Of a stretch of DNA of 64,000 nt, positions 24,278-34,376 are shown piece by piece (the first letter of the stretch is position 1; each line of letters opens with the position of its first letter). The notes under the pieces are model-generated. The model did no database searches. It was not told where the DNA came from and was given only the letters and a program-made list of their open reading frames with translations. Both the position numbers and the translations under genes were made by a program. The DNA is from an uncultured Clostridia bacterium (GTDB lineage: Bacteria > Bacillota > Clostridia > TANB77 > CAG-508): contig CANQVF010000005.1 of the NCBI GenBank assembly GCA_947627185.1, positions 1-64,000 on the forward strand, read 5' to 3'.

Positions 24278-25449
24278 TTGTTTTGTTTTTTTTATATATT
24301 TATGTTTCTTTTATTACTTTAATACCAAAAAACATAATTTTATTAGAAGGTGAAAAATTAAATTTAAAAAATTTATATGGAATAAAAATAACGGAAATTA
24401 CAAAAACATCTACTAATAATTTAAATGTAAGTAATGCCGAAATTTCACTTTTTGGAAAAATACCATTAAAAAACATAAATATAACAACAATTGAAAATAT
24501 GCAAGTTGTTCCAGTTGGGAAAATAATAGGATTAAAGTTATATACAAATGGAGTTTTAATTGTTGGAATGTCTGAAATAGAAGATAAAAATAAAATTTTA
24601 AATAAACCATACGAAAATTCTGATATTGAGGAAGGAGACACAATTCTTAAAATAAACGAAACAGAAATTGAAAACATAGATAATTTAAAAAAAGTTGTAA
24701 ATGATTCAAAAGGAAAGAATTTAGAATTAACTTTATTAAGAAATGGAAATGTAGTAACAACAAGTATTATTCCAATTGAAACGCAAGAAAAAGAGTATAA
24801 ATTAGGTTTATGGGTAAAAGATGCAGCAACTGGTGTTGGAACAATGTCTTTTTATGAACCAAATAGTAAAGTTTTTGCAGTTCTAGGTCATGGTATAACA
24901 GATTCAGATACTGATAGTTTAATTAATATAGATTCTGGTGAACTTGTAACATCTAAAGTAATATCATTGAAGAAAGGAGAAATAGAAAGTCCGGGAGAAA
25001 TAAAAGGAACTATAATAAATGGAAAAACTATTGGTAAAGTTATCAAAAATACTAAATTTGGAGTGTATGGAATATTAAATAATCTTACTGCATTAAATAT
25101 AGACAGTTCTAAGGCAATAAAAATTGCTTTAAGAGATGAAATAGAAGAAGGAGAGGCAAAAATATTATGTAGTTTAGATGATAGTAATGTTGCTAAGGAA
25201 TATTCTGTTCAAATAGAAAAAATTTATAAAGATAATGATTACAACAATAAAAGTATGTTAATAAGAATAACAGATGATGAATTAATAAATAAAACAGGAG
25301 GAATAATAAGAGGTTTATCAGGTGCACCAATAATTCAAAATGGAAAGTTTGTTGGTGCAATTACAAATGTGTTGGTATCTAATCCAAAAATAGGTTATGC
25401 TATTTTTGGAGACTTGATGATAAAAGAAATAAATTCAATTGACTATTAA
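24247..25449 (+). CDS. spoIVB: SpoIVB peptidase (S55 family)
   Basis: 400 residues. A signal anchor spans 7-26 and a PDZ domain about 98-175 (EEGDTILKINETEIENIDNL). The S55 serine peptidase domain has GVGTMSFYEPNSKVFAVLGH with His215, TDSDTD, and RGLSGAPIIQNG with the catalytic Ser358. SpoIVB is secreted from the forespore and cuts SpoIVFA, releasing the SpoIVFB protease that activates SigK in the mother cell. No Shine-Dalgarno sequence precedes the ATG, which lies in the loop of a perfect hairpin, so translation is probably weak or conditional. Confidence 0.93.
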   Translation: MKKINFILTIFVLFFLYIYVSFITLIPKNIILLEGEKLNLKNLYGIKITEITKTSTNNLNVSNAEISLFGKIPLKNINITTIENMQVVPVGKIIGLKLYTNGVLIVGMSEIEDKNKILNKPYENSDIEEGDTILKINETEIENIDNLKKVVNDSKGKNLELTLLRNGNVVTTSIIPIETQEKEYKLGLWVKDAATGVGTMSFYEPNSKVFAVLGHGITDSDTDSLINIDSGELVTSKVISLKKGEIESPGEIKGTIINGKTIGKVIKNTKFGVYGILNNLTALNIDSSKAIKIALRDEIEEGEAKILCSLDDSNVAKEYSVQIEKIYKDNDYNNKSMLIRITDDELINKTGGIIRGLSGAPIIQNGKFVGAITNVLVSNPKIGYAIFGDLMIKEINSIDY

Positions 25450-25507
25450 AAAAAATATTTATATAATATTCATAATTAATTATGAAAGGAAAAGATTTTA
25501 ATAACAA

Positions 25508-26530
25508 ATGAACTTTAATTTTATTTTGATTTGTATAACAATTTTTTTTATGTCAATCATTATTTATTGTTTAAAAAATTTTGAATATTTAAAAAAATGG
25601 TTCAGAAGAAAATTTGAAAAAAGAATATTTAAGGTTATATATATAATTATCTTAATTTTAATATTTATTATTTTAGCATTTTTTATATATAAAAATATTA
25701 AAATAAGTATTAATAATATAAAGTCAATTAAAGAATCAAAAAAAGCAGATATAATGTTTTCTTTTTATGATAAAAAAATAGAAGAAGAAAATAATTTTTA
25801 TAAAGATATAATTAGTAAGGATTATGATCAAAATAATTGTAAGAACCCATATATTTTAGAGGGATTTGAATATGTTGAAGGACAATGGAATACAGGATTT
25901 GTAATTCAAGATGAAAATAAAAATCAATATGTATGGATTCCTTGTAGTAATAAAGAAAGTGAAAATATTGTAAAATTATCTAAATATAATTTTGAAATGC
26001 CAGAATTTATTAGTAAAGATTTATGTGTAGATATTGAATATGAAGAATTTATCAAAAGTACTTTGGAAAATGGAGGATTTTATATTTCTAGATTTGAAAT
26101 AGGAAACGAAAATGAAAATCCAGTTTCAAAATTAGGTGCAAAATTATGGAAAGATGTAACCAATTTTGAAGCAATAGAAATTGCAAATAATATGTATAAA
26201 AATGATAATATAAATTGCAAATTAATTAATGGAATGGCATATGATACAGCATTATATTGGTTAAAGCAAAACTCTAATATAGATTTTTCTAATATTGTTT
26301 TTAATGAAAATTTAGAAGTTTGTGCTGGTAGAAATATGTATAATAATATTTATGATCTGTTAGATAATGTTTTTGAATTAACTTCTGAAATGAGTTATGA
26401 TACTGTAGTTATTAGAGGAATATTAAATGATGAAACATATAAAAATAGAAATAGGTACAGTATTATGAAGGATGAAAATTACTTTAGTGATAATAATGTT
26501 TTAACATTTCGAACTATGATTTATAAATAG
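25508..26530 (+). CDS. Membrane protein with formylglycine-generating-enzyme-like domain
   Basis: 340 residues. Two N-terminal helices (about 4-22 and 44-65) are followed by an outside domain. EGFEYVEGQWNTGFVIQDEN begins near residue 115, followed by YVWIPC, GGFYISRFEIG (about 189), a KLGAKLWKDVTNFEA block and INGMAYDTALYWL (about 240). These are the landmarks of the SUMF1/FGE-sulfatase fold. The second FGE cysteine pair is not evident, so it may be a binding rather than an oxidising version. Such domains occur on surface proteins near pilus genes in gut Clostridia (from memory, not checked). Ribosome site weak. Confidence 0.6.
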   Translation: MNFNFILICITIFFMSIIIYCLKNFEYLKKWFRRKFEKRIFKVIYIIILILIFIILAFFIYKNIKISINNIKSIKESKKADIMFSFYDKKIEEENNFYKDIISKDYDQNNCKNPYILEGFEYVEGQWNTGFVIQDENKNQYVWIPCSNKESENIVKLSKYNFEMPEFISKDLCVDIEYEEFIKSTLENGGFYISRFEIGNENENPVSKLGAKLWKDVTNFEAIEIANNMYKNDNINCKLINGMAYDTALYWLKQNSNIDFSNIVFNENLEVCAGRNMYNNIYDLLDNVFELTSEMSYDTVVIRGILNDETYKNRNRYSIMKDENYFSDNNVLTFRTMIYK

Positions 26531-26555
26531 TATTGAAGGAGATACATTGTAAAAA

Positions 26556-28031
26556 ATGAAAAATGATTTAAAAGAAAAAATAAAATGTATTATATTAATA
26601 TTTTTTATTATTATTTTTATAATAGCAATGGTTCCAAAAGAGTTTCAAAATGATACATTTTTTGCAATAGCTACAGGTAAAAATATTTTGAAAAATGGAG
26701 TACAAACAGAAGAAAAACTAGTATGGCATGAAAATTTAAAATTTACAAATTCGAGATGGCTATTTGATTTTTTAATAAATATTATATACAGTAAATTTTA
26801 TTTTGTTGGAATATATGTTTTTGTAGTTATTATTGCAATATTACAAGAATTAATTTATTTTCGTATAGTATATTCAATAACAAAAAATAAATCTTTATCT
26901 TTTATTTTTACAATAATAAATATATATTTATTAAAAGATGAATTTACTGGTAGAGCACAAATTATATCGTTTTTATTATTTTTAATAGAATATTATAGTA
27001 TTAATAAATTATTAGAGACTAACAAGAAAATATATTTAATTGTTTTACCTATAATATCCATATTATTAGCCAATTTTCATGCATCTGTTTTTCCTATGTA
27101 TTTTATAATATATTTACCATATATTGCAGAAGCTATTTTATCAAAAATAATAAAAATAAAAGATGATAAAGTAATAATAGAAAAAAGAAATATTAGAAAT
27201 TTATTGATAGCACTTATATTGGGATTTCTATTTAGTTTTTGTGTACCAAATGGTGTAAAAGTATATTCAGATATGGTTAATGTTACAAAAGGAATATCAA
27301 GTAGCATTATATCAGAATTGAATCCAGTTAATATTAAAAATTGTGTTGAACTAATAATTTGTTTTATAGTAGTTATTTTTATTTTAACTTTTACAAAAAC
27401 TAAGGTTAAAATTACAGATTTATTATTTATTTTAGGTTTTGGAATTTTATCTTTAAATACAATTAGGTGTGTATTTTTCTTTTATCTAATATCAAGTATT
27501 GGTATTATAAGAATAATTAATGATTTTATAAAAGAATATAATATTTCTTTAGATTTTATGAATTCAAATTTAAAGAAAATAGTATCATTTTTTTTAATAT
27601 TTCTTCTTGTAACAATTTCTATTAGAAGAATTACAGAAATTTTACATGTAGATTATATTTATACTCAAGATTATCCTGTTGATGCAATAAATTACATAGT
27701 AGAAAACATAGATATATCTAATATGAAAATATATAATCATTTTAATTTTGGAAGTTATTTAGAATTTAGAGGAATAAAAGCATTTATAGATTCACGTTCA
27801 GGAGTTTTTACAGAAGAATTTAATCCAGGAACTACCATATTAGAAGATTGGCATAATATTGTTAGTGGTTCTGTAAGTTATAAAGATATTTTCGATAAAT
27901 ATGGTATAACACATGTTTTGCTTTATAATGATGAAATTATAAACACTTATATTAAATATGATAAAGATTATAATTTATTATATCAAGATGATTCATTTTC
28001 TTTATATGAAAAAGTAAGTAATGATAAATAA
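26556..28031 (+). CDS. GT-C-like multi-spanning membrane protein
   Basis: 491 residues with about ten hydrophobic helices and a soluble C-terminal tail. QNDTFFAIATGKNIL and NLKFTNSRWLFDFLIN after the first helix, GRAQIISF later, and a C-terminal YNHFNFGSYLEFRGIKAFID-SRSG match the plan of uncharacterised GT-C-fold glycosyltransferase-like proteins (acidic loop after helix 1, RxQ, FNxGxYLxxR...FIDxR). The sugar donor and acceptor are unknown. It starts 25 bp after the FGE-like gene and may act with it on the envelope. It ends at a terminator shared with murC on the other strand. Confidence 0.55.
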   Translation: MKNDLKEKIKCIILIFFIIIFIIAMVPKEFQNDTFFAIATGKNILKNGVQTEEKLVWHENLKFTNSRWLFDFLINIIYSKFYFVGIYVFVVIIAILQELIYFRIVYSITKNKSLSFIFTIINIYLLKDEFTGRAQIISFLLFLIEYYSINKLLETNKKIYLIVLPIISILLANFHASVFPMYFIIYLPYIAEAILSKIIKIKDDKVIIEKRNIRNLLIALILGFLFSFCVPNGVKVYSDMVNVTKGISSSIISELNPVNIKNCVELIICFIVVIFILTFTKTKVKITDLLFILGFGILSLNTIRCVFFFYLISSIGIIRIINDFIKEYNISLDFMNSNLKKIVSFFLIFLLVTISIRRITEILHVDYIYTQDYPVDAINYIVENIDISNMKIYNHFNFGSYLEFRGIKAFIDSRSGVFTEEFNPGTTILEDWHNIVSGSVSYKDIFDKYGITHVLLYNDEIINTYIKYDKDYNLLYQDDSFSLYEKVSNDK

Positions 28032-28058
28032 AAAATATTAATATTTAAAACAAAAATA

Positions 28059-28103
28059 AAAAAATCATTGAAAATACGTTTGTAAATTCAATGATTTTTT
28101 TTT
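28059..28103. terminator. Bidirectional terminator between convergent genes
   Basis: AAAAAATCATTGAA pairs with TTCAATGATTTTTT, with A-run before and T-run after. It can serve the + strand GT-C-like gene and murC on the - strand. Confidence 0.85.
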
Positions 28104-28124
28104 GTTATTTATTTAGTATTATTT

Positions 28125-29510
28125 TTATTCAACAAGCATTGGTCCAATGTTTGTAACAGTTCCGGCACCAAGAGTTATAACAATATCATTTTCTTTTGTA
28201 TTATTTTTTATATAAGAAACAACTTCATTAAAATCTGGCATGTAAAGGGCTTTTTTTCCAAGAGAGTTTATTTCATTTGCTAAATCTTTTGAAGAAATAT
28301 TAAAAGTATTTTTTTCACGTGCTGCATATATATCTAAAATTATAATATTATCAAAATTAGAAATTGCATCGGCAAAATCTTTTAATAAAAGTTTTGTTCT
28401 ACTATAGGTATGTGGTTGAAAAATAACCCAAGATTCATTATATTTTTTATTTTTAATAGCATTTGCTGTTGCTTTTATTTCAGTTGGATGATGTGCATAA
28501 TCATCATATATATTAACATTTCCAGGTAATGTTCCTTTAAATTCTAATCTACGTTCAGCACCAGTAAATGATTTTAATGAACTCACAATGATACTGTTAG
28601 ATATTCCATGATAATCGCAAACAGCAATACAAGCCAAAGCATTTAATATATTGTGTTTTCCAGCAATAGAAAGTTCAATAGTAGAATAAAATTCACCATT
28701 TTTATATACATCAAATTTAGGAAAACCACTATCATTAAACCAAATATTTTTAGCAACAAAGTCTGCAGATTTATTTTCTATTCCATATGAAATAAATTTT
28801 GATTTTGTAATTTCTTTTAAATTATAACAATTAGGATCATCAGCATTAGTAACTAAAAGACCATCTGCATCTAATAATAATGCAAAATCTCTAAATGTTT
28901 TTACAATGTTATCAAAAGTTTTATAATAGTCTAAATGGTCATTATCTATATTTAAAATAACTTCAGTATTAGGAAAAAATTTTAAAAAATTAGCTTTATA
29001 TTCACAAGATTCAAGAATAAAATATTCACTATTGCCAACTCTGTAATTTCCACCAATAGCGTCTAAAATAGCACCTACTTCAATAGAAGGATCTTTTTGT
29101 GCATTTATAAAACATATAGAAATCATAGAAGTTGTTGTTGTTTTACCATGAGTACCAGAAATGCAAATAGCTTCTTTATAAATTTTTGTTAAATAACCAA
29201 CAAATTCACCTCTAGTAACAAGTGGTATATTATTTTCTTTAGCAACAAGAATTTCAGGATCTGTATCACTTATTGCAGCAGAATAAATTATTAAATCAGC
29301 TTTTTTAGCGTTTTCTAAATCATGCCCAATTGTAGTTGTGATACCATCATTACTTAAAGAGTCTGTAATAGCACTTCTATTTAAATCTGAACCAGTAACA
29401 GTATAGTTCCAATTTTTTAAAGTTTCAGCAATGGCGCTCATGCTAATTCCACCAATTCCAATAAGATGAATGTGATTATATTTTCTTAAATCTGTTATTT
29501 CTAAATTCAT
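28125..29510 (-). CDS. murC: UDP-N-acetylmuramate--L-alanine ligase MurC
   Basis: 461 residues from the ATG at 29508-29510, which has TAGGAGG upstream; a longer in-frame reading to 29594 lacks a ribosome site and would include the promoter. HLIGIGGISMSAIAE is the N-terminal UDP-binding loop, GTHGKTTTT (119-127) the ATP loop, then NIDNDHLDYY, and the C-terminal domain has YDDYAHHPTEIKAT and FQPHTYSRT. It adds the first amino acid to UDP-MurNAc in the cytoplasm. It stands alone on the minus strand with its own strong promoter. Confidence 0.97.
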   Translation of the reverse strand: MNLEITDLRKYNHIHLIGIGGISMSAIAETLKNWNYTVTGSDLNRSAITDSLSNDGITTTIGHDLENAKKADLIIYSAAISDTDPEILVAKENNIPLVTRGEFVGYLTKIYKEAICISGTHGKTTTTSMISICFINAQKDPSIEVGAILDAIGGNYRVGNSEYFILESCEYKANFLKFFPNTEVILNIDNDHLDYYKTFDNIVKTFRDFALLLDADGLLVTNADDPNCYNLKEITKSKFISYGIENKSADFVAKNIWFNDSGFPKFDVYKNGEFYSTIELSIAGKHNILNALACIAVCDYHGISNSIIVSSLKSFTGAERRLEFKGTLPGNVNIYDDYAHHPTEIKATANAIKNKKYNESWVIFQPHTYSRTKLLLKDFADAISNFDNIIILDIYAAREKNTFNISSKDLANEINSLGKKALYMPDFNEVVSYIKNNTKENDIVITLGAGTVTNIGPMLVE

Positions 29511-29538
29511 TTTGTAATTGCCTCCTAAATATATTGCA

Positions 29539-29567
29539 ATTATACTATTATATATAAAGAATTTCAA
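29539..29567 (-). promoter_or_regulatory. SigA-type promoter of murC
   Basis: On the minus strand TTGAAA (29562-29567) and TATAAT (29539-29544), 17-bp spacer, 28 bp upstream of the start codon. Confidence 0.8.
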
Positions 29568-29736
29568 GTAAAACCAATAATTTTTGAATTTCATTTTTTT
29601 ACAAAAATATTTATAAAATAAATATTTAAATAAAATATTAAAAAAAAAGAAGGAAAAAAAGATTTTATGTAGAATAATAAAATTAGTACATAGATTTTTT
29701 ATGTATTAAAACGAGAAGAAAGAGGTGCTTAGAACA

Positions 29737-30030
29737 ATGCAAATAACAGATGTACGTTTAAGAAAAGTAAATTTAGAAAACAGAATGAAAGCAGTAGCTT
29801 CTGTAACATTCGATGGTGAATTCGTAATTCACGATATCAAAGTTATCGAAAGTCAAAATGGATTATTTATTGCTATGCCTAGTAAAAAAACTCCAAACGG
29901 AGAATTCAAGGATATAGCTCATCCAATTAATGCTGAAACTAGAGAGAAAATTCAAAAAGCTATATTAGAAGCTTATGAAGCTCCTGAAGCTGAAGCAGAA
30001 ACATCAGCAACAGAAGAATCAGCAGAATAA
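29737..30030 (+). CDS. spoVG: Septation/sporulation regulator SpoVG
   Basis: 97 residues. It matches Spo[70 protein letters not shown], with an Ala/Glu-rich tail. SpoVG is a small nucleic-acid-binding regulator affecting asymmetric division and many other processes. A GTG at 29725 is in frame, but AGAGGTG lies on it and is well spaced (9 nt) to ATG 29737. Monocistronic, with a strong terminator at 30046-30077. Confidence 0.95.
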   Translation: MQITDVRLRKVNLENRMKAVASVTFDGEFVIHDIKVIESQNGLFIAMPSKKTPNGEFKDIAHPINAETREKIQKAILEAYEAPEAEAETSATEESAE

Positions 30031-30045
30031 TTAGGTAGTATTGAG

Positions 30046-30077
30046 AAAGCGTTACTTGTTTTGTAACGCTTTTTTTG
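30046..30077 (+). terminator. Rho-independent terminator of spoVG
   Basis: AAAGCGTTAC pairs with GTAACGCTTT across a 7-nt loop, then a T-run. Confidence 0.9.
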
Positions 30078-30133
30078 TATCTAATAGAATTTAAAAAAAT
30101 TTATTTTTTAATATAAAAAAATGTAATTTCATA

Positions 30134-30162
30134 TTGTTATTTTTGCAATTTATGTGTATAAT
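30134..30162 (+). promoter_or_regulatory. SigA-type promoter of the 30.2-34.5 kb operon
   Basis: TTGTTA (30134-30139) and TATAAT (30157-30162) with a 17-bp spacer, 24 bp before the start codon. Confidence 0.7.
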
Positions 30163-30185
30163 ATGTAGGAAAAGAGGGAGAAAAT

Positions 30186-32291
30186 ATGAAAAAAGGAAAT
30201 ATAGAAGATATTTATATAGGAGCAAATATGGGACCTATTAGTAAAAAAAGTAATAAGGGGATAATCATAGTATTAATAGTTCTTATCATTATATTAGCTT
30301 GTATGGTTGGTGCATATTTTTATTTTGTTAATAAATCAATAACTCCAAAGGAAAGTTTTATTCAAAGTTTCAGCAAAACTAATATAAATAAATTTATGCA
30401 AAATGATATTTATAATGAAATTTTAAATAGAATTTCAAATGAGAATTCAGAATCAACCACAAAAGTTAAGTTTTCAACTACAGATGAAAACGATAGTTTA
30501 GAGGGCGTTGAAATTAGTGATTTTGAGTTGAATCTTAATAACAAAACAGATATTGAAAAATCAAAATCATTTATCGAATTACTATTAAATTATTCTGGAA
30601 ATGAATTATTTAAGGCTAGACTATTAGCTACAGAAAATGAAATAGCTATTGCTTCTGATGAAATTGTAAATAGATATGTCGGAATTCATTATGATAAAAT
30701 GCCTGAAATTCTAGGAATAGATGTAGACAAAGAAAAAGTAGAAGAAACTACTAATTTACAAAAAATAGATTTAACAGAAGAAGAAAAAAATAATTATTTA
30801 AAAAATTATATGTCTAAATTTTTAGAAAATATACCAGATGAAAAGTTTTCAACAGAAGAAAACATAACAATTGAGAAAAATAGTAATAATGTTCCAGTTA
30901 TTTCATATACTTTAAGTTTAACTCAAGATGAATATAAATCTAATTTAGTAAGTTTATTAACACAATTAAAATCTGATGAAGAATTGCTTGGAAAACTTTG
31001 TAAAGAAGAAAATAGTTCTTCAAATAGTTCTGCTGTATTTATAGATTCAGATTCTGAAACAAATACAACTTCAGAAGAAAATACTACAGCAGAGAATAAT
31101 GAATCATTAAACGCAGAAGTTTCTAATTCTACCATAAACATATATGAAACAACAAATTCCTCAGTAGATCAAGTTCAAGAAAGTAATTATAATTCAAGTT
31201 TAGAATTAGATTCAAATAGTTTATATAATACTGAATCAGATGAACAAAGCATGTCTACAGAAAATTCTGATGTAGTGAAAGCAGATACAGGAAATACAAA
31301 AGCTATTACATCATTTGTTCAAATATTTATGGGATACAAAATAGATGGAAGTGTTGAAGATTTACAATCTCAAATAGATTCTTTAATTAAATTTATTAAT
31401 TCAAGCAAAGGTGATGGATTAAAAGTAGTATCTTACGTTAGTGAAAAAACTACTGAGAAAATAAATTTCACATTTCCAGGTAGTACATTAGAATGTGAAT
31501 TTACTGTAGATGAAAACAATGCAAATAGCAATCAAATGAAAATATCATATTTAAATACAGAAAATAAGAATGAATCAGAAGATGGAACAATAACATATTC
31601 AGCAGAAGATGATATTAGCGATGCAAATGTATCACAAAAAAGTGGATTTACACTACTTTTAAATAAAGTAGAAAATGAAGCTAGTACAAATTTAAAAGCA
31701 ACATTAAGTCTTGCAGAAGATGAAAAAATCAATAATAAATATGATATAGATATAAAAACAGACGGAACCTCAACTTCTAATAACATAAAAAATGATATTG
31801 TAATCGGTATTAATACAGATACAAGTAAATATCAAGCTGTTATAGAAAATTCAATTAATTTCGGGTCAGCTCCAGAAATTGAAGATTTAACAGATGAAAA
31901 TTGTTTATTTGTGGAAAACTTATCAGAAGAAGAAAGAATGCAAACTTTTCAAGCAATTATGCAAAAAATTGGTGAAGTTTATGCTCAAAAATTACAAGAT
32001 ATGAACTTAATTAATACAAATACAGGAACTTCATTTAGTACTACACAAAGTACTGAAAATGTTTCTAATAAAGTTAGTAAAGAAGATGCAAAAAGTGTTT
32101 TAATTGATAAAGTTGCAAAAATGATGGGAGAAGCTCAAAATAATGGAGAAGAATTTACAATTAAAAACTTAGAAGGACTTCAGATAGAAGGATATCAAGT
32201 ATCAACAACGGTTACAGATGAAGCAGCAATTATAGTTGTAGATACACATACATTTAAAATAGATAAAAACTTTATAATAACAGATGAATAA
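30186..32291 (+). CDS. Single-helix membrane protein with large Ser/Asn-rich outside part
   Basis: 701 residues. A cytoplasmic head of about 24 residues and a membrane helix at 25-48 are followed by a large outside region. That region has two halves separated by a low-complexity Ser/Asn/Glu/Thr linker (about 275-365). The second half starts ITSFVQIFMGYKIDGSVEDL and ends near GLQIEGYQVSTTV. It is acidic, has no Cys and no enzyme motif. The family is not recognised. First gene of a co-directional group with the next four. Confidence 0.5.
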   Translation: MKKGNIEDIYIGANMGPISKKSNKGIIIVLIVLIIILACMVGAYFYFVNKSITPKESFIQSFSKTNINKFMQNDIYNEILNRISNENSESTTKVKFSTTDENDSLEGVEISDFELNLNNKTDIEKSKSFIELLLNYSGNELFKARLLATENEIAIASDEIVNRYVGIHYDKMPEILGIDVDKEKVEETTNLQKIDLTEEEKNNYLKNYMSKFLENIPDEKFSTEENITIEKNSNNVPVISYTLSLTQDEYKSNLVSLLTQLKSDEELLGKLCKEENSSSNSSAVFIDSDSETNTTSEENTTAENNESLNAEVSNSTINIYETTNSSVDQVQESNYNSSLELDSNSLYNTESDEQSMSTENSDVVKADTGNTKAITSFVQIFMGYKIDGSVEDLQSQIDSLIKFINSSKGDGLKVVSYVSEKTTEKINFTFPGSTLECEFTVDENNANSNQMKISYLNTENKNESEDGTITYSAEDDISDANVSQKSGFTLLLNKVENEASTNLKATLSLAEDEKINNKYDIDIKTDGTSTSNNIKNDIVIGINTDTSKYQAVIENSINFGSAPEIEDLTDENCLFVENLSEEERMQTFQAIMQKIGEVYAQKLQDMNLINTNTGTSFSTTQSTENVSNKVSKEDAKSVLIDKVAKMMGEAQNNGEEFTIKNLEGLQIEGYQVSTTVTDEAAIIVVDTHTFKIDKNFIITDE

Positions 32292-32313
32292 AAAAATGAA
32301 GGAGAGATAAAAT

Positions 32314-33291
32314 ATGGATACTAAAAAGAAAAAATTAGTTATAAGGCGAATAATAGTTTTAATAGTTTTAGCAATAATTATTTGTTTAATATTATGTGGA
32401 ATATTTAAATTAATTAAAAAAATCTCTCCAGAAAAAGTTATGGGAAACTATTCTAATAATAATATGGGGCTAGTTTCTAATGTGGGTAATACAGTTTTTT
32501 ATAATAAATATGAAAAAGGAATTTTTAAAGTAGATGGTTCAAATGAAACAAAGTTAACAGATCAAACAGCATATTGCATAACAATTGTTGATGATACAAT
32601 TTATTATTTAACTGTTTCTGATGAAAATACTATAGATTTAAGTTCTGTAAAAACAAATGGCGAAGATTTAAAATTAATAAAAACAGTATATACTGCCAAT
32701 AGTAAATTTTATATAAAAGATGGATTTGCATATTATATATCAAACAAAGATCAAATTTCAATAAATAAAATTTCTTTAGAAAATTCTGAAGAAAGCACAG
32801 TTGTTTTAGCAAATGTACAAGACTTTATTTTAGAAAATAATACTATTTATTATACAGATAATGTTGGATTTTTACATTCAATTAATATAGATGGAAGTAA
32901 TAAAAAAGATATTTCAACAGAATATAACATAAAAAATATTCAAATATTGAATAATTGGATATATTTTTATAATGAAAATGAAAATGCTTTATGCAAAATA
33001 AAGAAAAATGGAACTTCAAAAACTACTGTTGCAACTTTTGTTAATAATGAAATGTACAATATAACAAGTAAAAATATATATTATTTTGACCAAGTAAATA
33101 GTTGCATATGTAAAGCTGATTTAAAAGGAAAAAAATCAAAAGTTGTTGTTCAATTAGATGCTTCTAGAACAAAAATAAATATTGTAAATGGAATAATATA
33201 TTATTTAGATAATAGCAAAGATGAATCTCAAATTTATCAAATATTTAGAGTAAAAGAAAACGGCAAAAGTGTAAACCCAATAGAATATTAA
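32314..33291 (+). CDS. DUF5050-like membrane-anchored beta-propeller protein
   Basis: 325 residues. A membrane helix spans about 10-32, followed by repeated short units of the type (I/V)-Y-Y-x-(D/N)-x-x-x-x-x-x-I-x-x-(I/V)-x-x-(D/N)-G-(S/K). Examples are NNTIYYTDNVGFLHSINIDG and KNIYYFDQVNSCICKADLKG. This matches the DUF5050/YWTD-like propeller pattern found on surface proteins of Clostridia. Role probably binding; no catalytic motif. GGAGAG ribosome site, 22 bp after the previous gene. Confidence 0.7.
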   Translation: MDTKKKKLVIRRIIVLIVLAIIICLILCGIFKLIKKISPEKVMGNYSNNNMGLVSNVGNTVFYNKYEKGIFKVDGSNETKLTDQTAYCITIVDDTIYYLTVSDENTIDLSSVKTNGEDLKLIKTVYTANSKFYIKDGFAYYISNKDQISINKISLENSEESTVVLANVQDFILENNTIYYTDNVGFLHSINIDGSNKKDISTEYNIKNIQILNNWIYFYNENENALCKIKKNGTSKTTVATFVNNEMYNITSKNIYYFDQVNSCICKADLKGKKSKVVVQLDASRTKINIVNGIIYYLDNSKDESQIYQIFRVKENGKSVNPIEY

Positions 33292-33313
33292 TTTAAGTCT
33301 AGGAGGTATTTAT

Positions 33314-33463
33314 ATGAAATTAGGAACTGTTGTCTATGGAAATCAAATCTATAATTTAGACGGTATGTCTTTAGATGAGATGAAATTACTTTTACAAAAT
33401 ATTGAAAACGATAAAAGAGAAAGTATAAGAATAGCAAAAGATGTTATTAAAAATAATGAATAG
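33314..33463 (+). CDS. 49-residue protein of unknown function
   Basis: A perfect AGGAGG (33301-33306) precedes the ATG. It starts MKLGTVVYGNQIYNLDGMSL, followed by one amphipathic helix to the end. There is no membrane segment. It stops immediately before the next gene. A clean ribosome site and operon placement support it as real despite its size. Confidence 0.6.
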   Translation: MKLGTVVYGNQIYNLDGMSLDEMKLLLQNIENDKRESIRIAKDVIKNNE

Positions 33464-33478
33464 ATGGGAGGCTTTACT

Positions 33479-34360
33479 TTGAAACTAACAAACCAACAAA
33501 AATGTGAAAATTTATTGAAATTTTATGATGACTCAGAAAATAATATAAAAGCAGATGCTTTAGTAAATAGAGCTTATATTGATAAAGTTTCAAAACAAAC
33601 GATAAATGAAAAAGTAAATGCTCAAATGAATTCTATAAAAACTGAGATTTACAATATAAATCCTAAATTTAAAGAGGGCTCAAAAAATTATGAAGCTACT
33701 AAAAAATTAGTTTCAGAAACTTTATCAAATTATGAGCAAGCTCTTTTAGATTTAAGCAGTTTTTATGATGGAAAAATAGAACAATTAATATTAAGAAAAG
33801 TAGAATTAGAATCAAGTTTAATAGGTTCAATTTTAAATGAAGAATATTTAAATGAAAATATTGAAAAAAGAAATAATCAAAAAGAAAACGATAGTGTAAA
33901 AAAATCTGTAAAAGATAATATAAAAGCTGTAATAGAAAAAATTAAAAATAGAAGAACAGCTAACGCAGAAGTAGATCCTAAAATGATTACTAATCTTTTA
34001 GATCAACAAGAAGTTGCTATTGAACTTGATGAACAATTTTCAAATAATATTGATAAAATAATTAAAGATAAAAATGATAATAAAGATTCTATGGAAAAAT
34101 TTGAACAAGAAATTTCATTGATAAATAGTGAAATAGATAAAATTAACGAAAGAAAGAAAAATTCTATCTATGATGCTATGGAAATTGGTGGTAAAGAATT
34201 AACTCCTAATGTAAAAAAGATAAAAATATTTGGAAGAATAACAAGATTTTTTGTTAGTAGATTTAATACAGCAAAAGTTGTACAATCTACAATTATAGAT
34301 CCATTAAATGAAAGAATAGAAATATTTAAAGTAAATGAATTATCTAGTATGAAAGGTTAA
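33479..34360 (+). CDS. Coiled-coil protein of unknown function, TTG start
   Basis: 293 residues from TTG 33479, chosen because GGGAGG (33466-33471) is 7 nt upstream; an in-frame ATG at 33464 overlaps that site. The product starts (L/M)KLTNQQKCENLLKFYDDSEN and is almost wholly charged and helical. Long coiled-coil stretches run near 95-160 and 195-240. A basic C-terminal part (KKIKIFGRITRFFVSRFNTA) could be an amphipathic membrane or nucleic-acid contact. Not recognised. Confidence 0.6.
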   Translation: MKLTNQQKCENLLKFYDDSENNIKADALVNRAYIDKVSKQTINEKVNAQMNSIKTEIYNINPKFKEGSKNYEATKKLVSETLSNYEQALLDLSSFYDGKIEQLILRKVELESSLIGSILNEEYLNENIEKRNNQKENDSVKKSVKDNIKAVIEKIKNRRTANAEVDPKMITNLLDQQEVAIELDEQFSNNIDKIIKDKNDNKDSMEKFEQEISLINSEIDKINERKKNSIYDAMEIGGKELTPNVKKIKIFGRITRFFVSRFNTAKVVQSTIIDPLNERIEIFKVNELSSMKG

Positions 34361-34376
34361 ATAATAGGAAATAAAA

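Noticed and set aside
24300..24677. 125-residue open frame on the minus strand inside spoIVB
   Set aside because: Hydrophobic low-complexity translation opposite an intact spoIVB with all S55 motifs; no ribosome site. A shadow frame.
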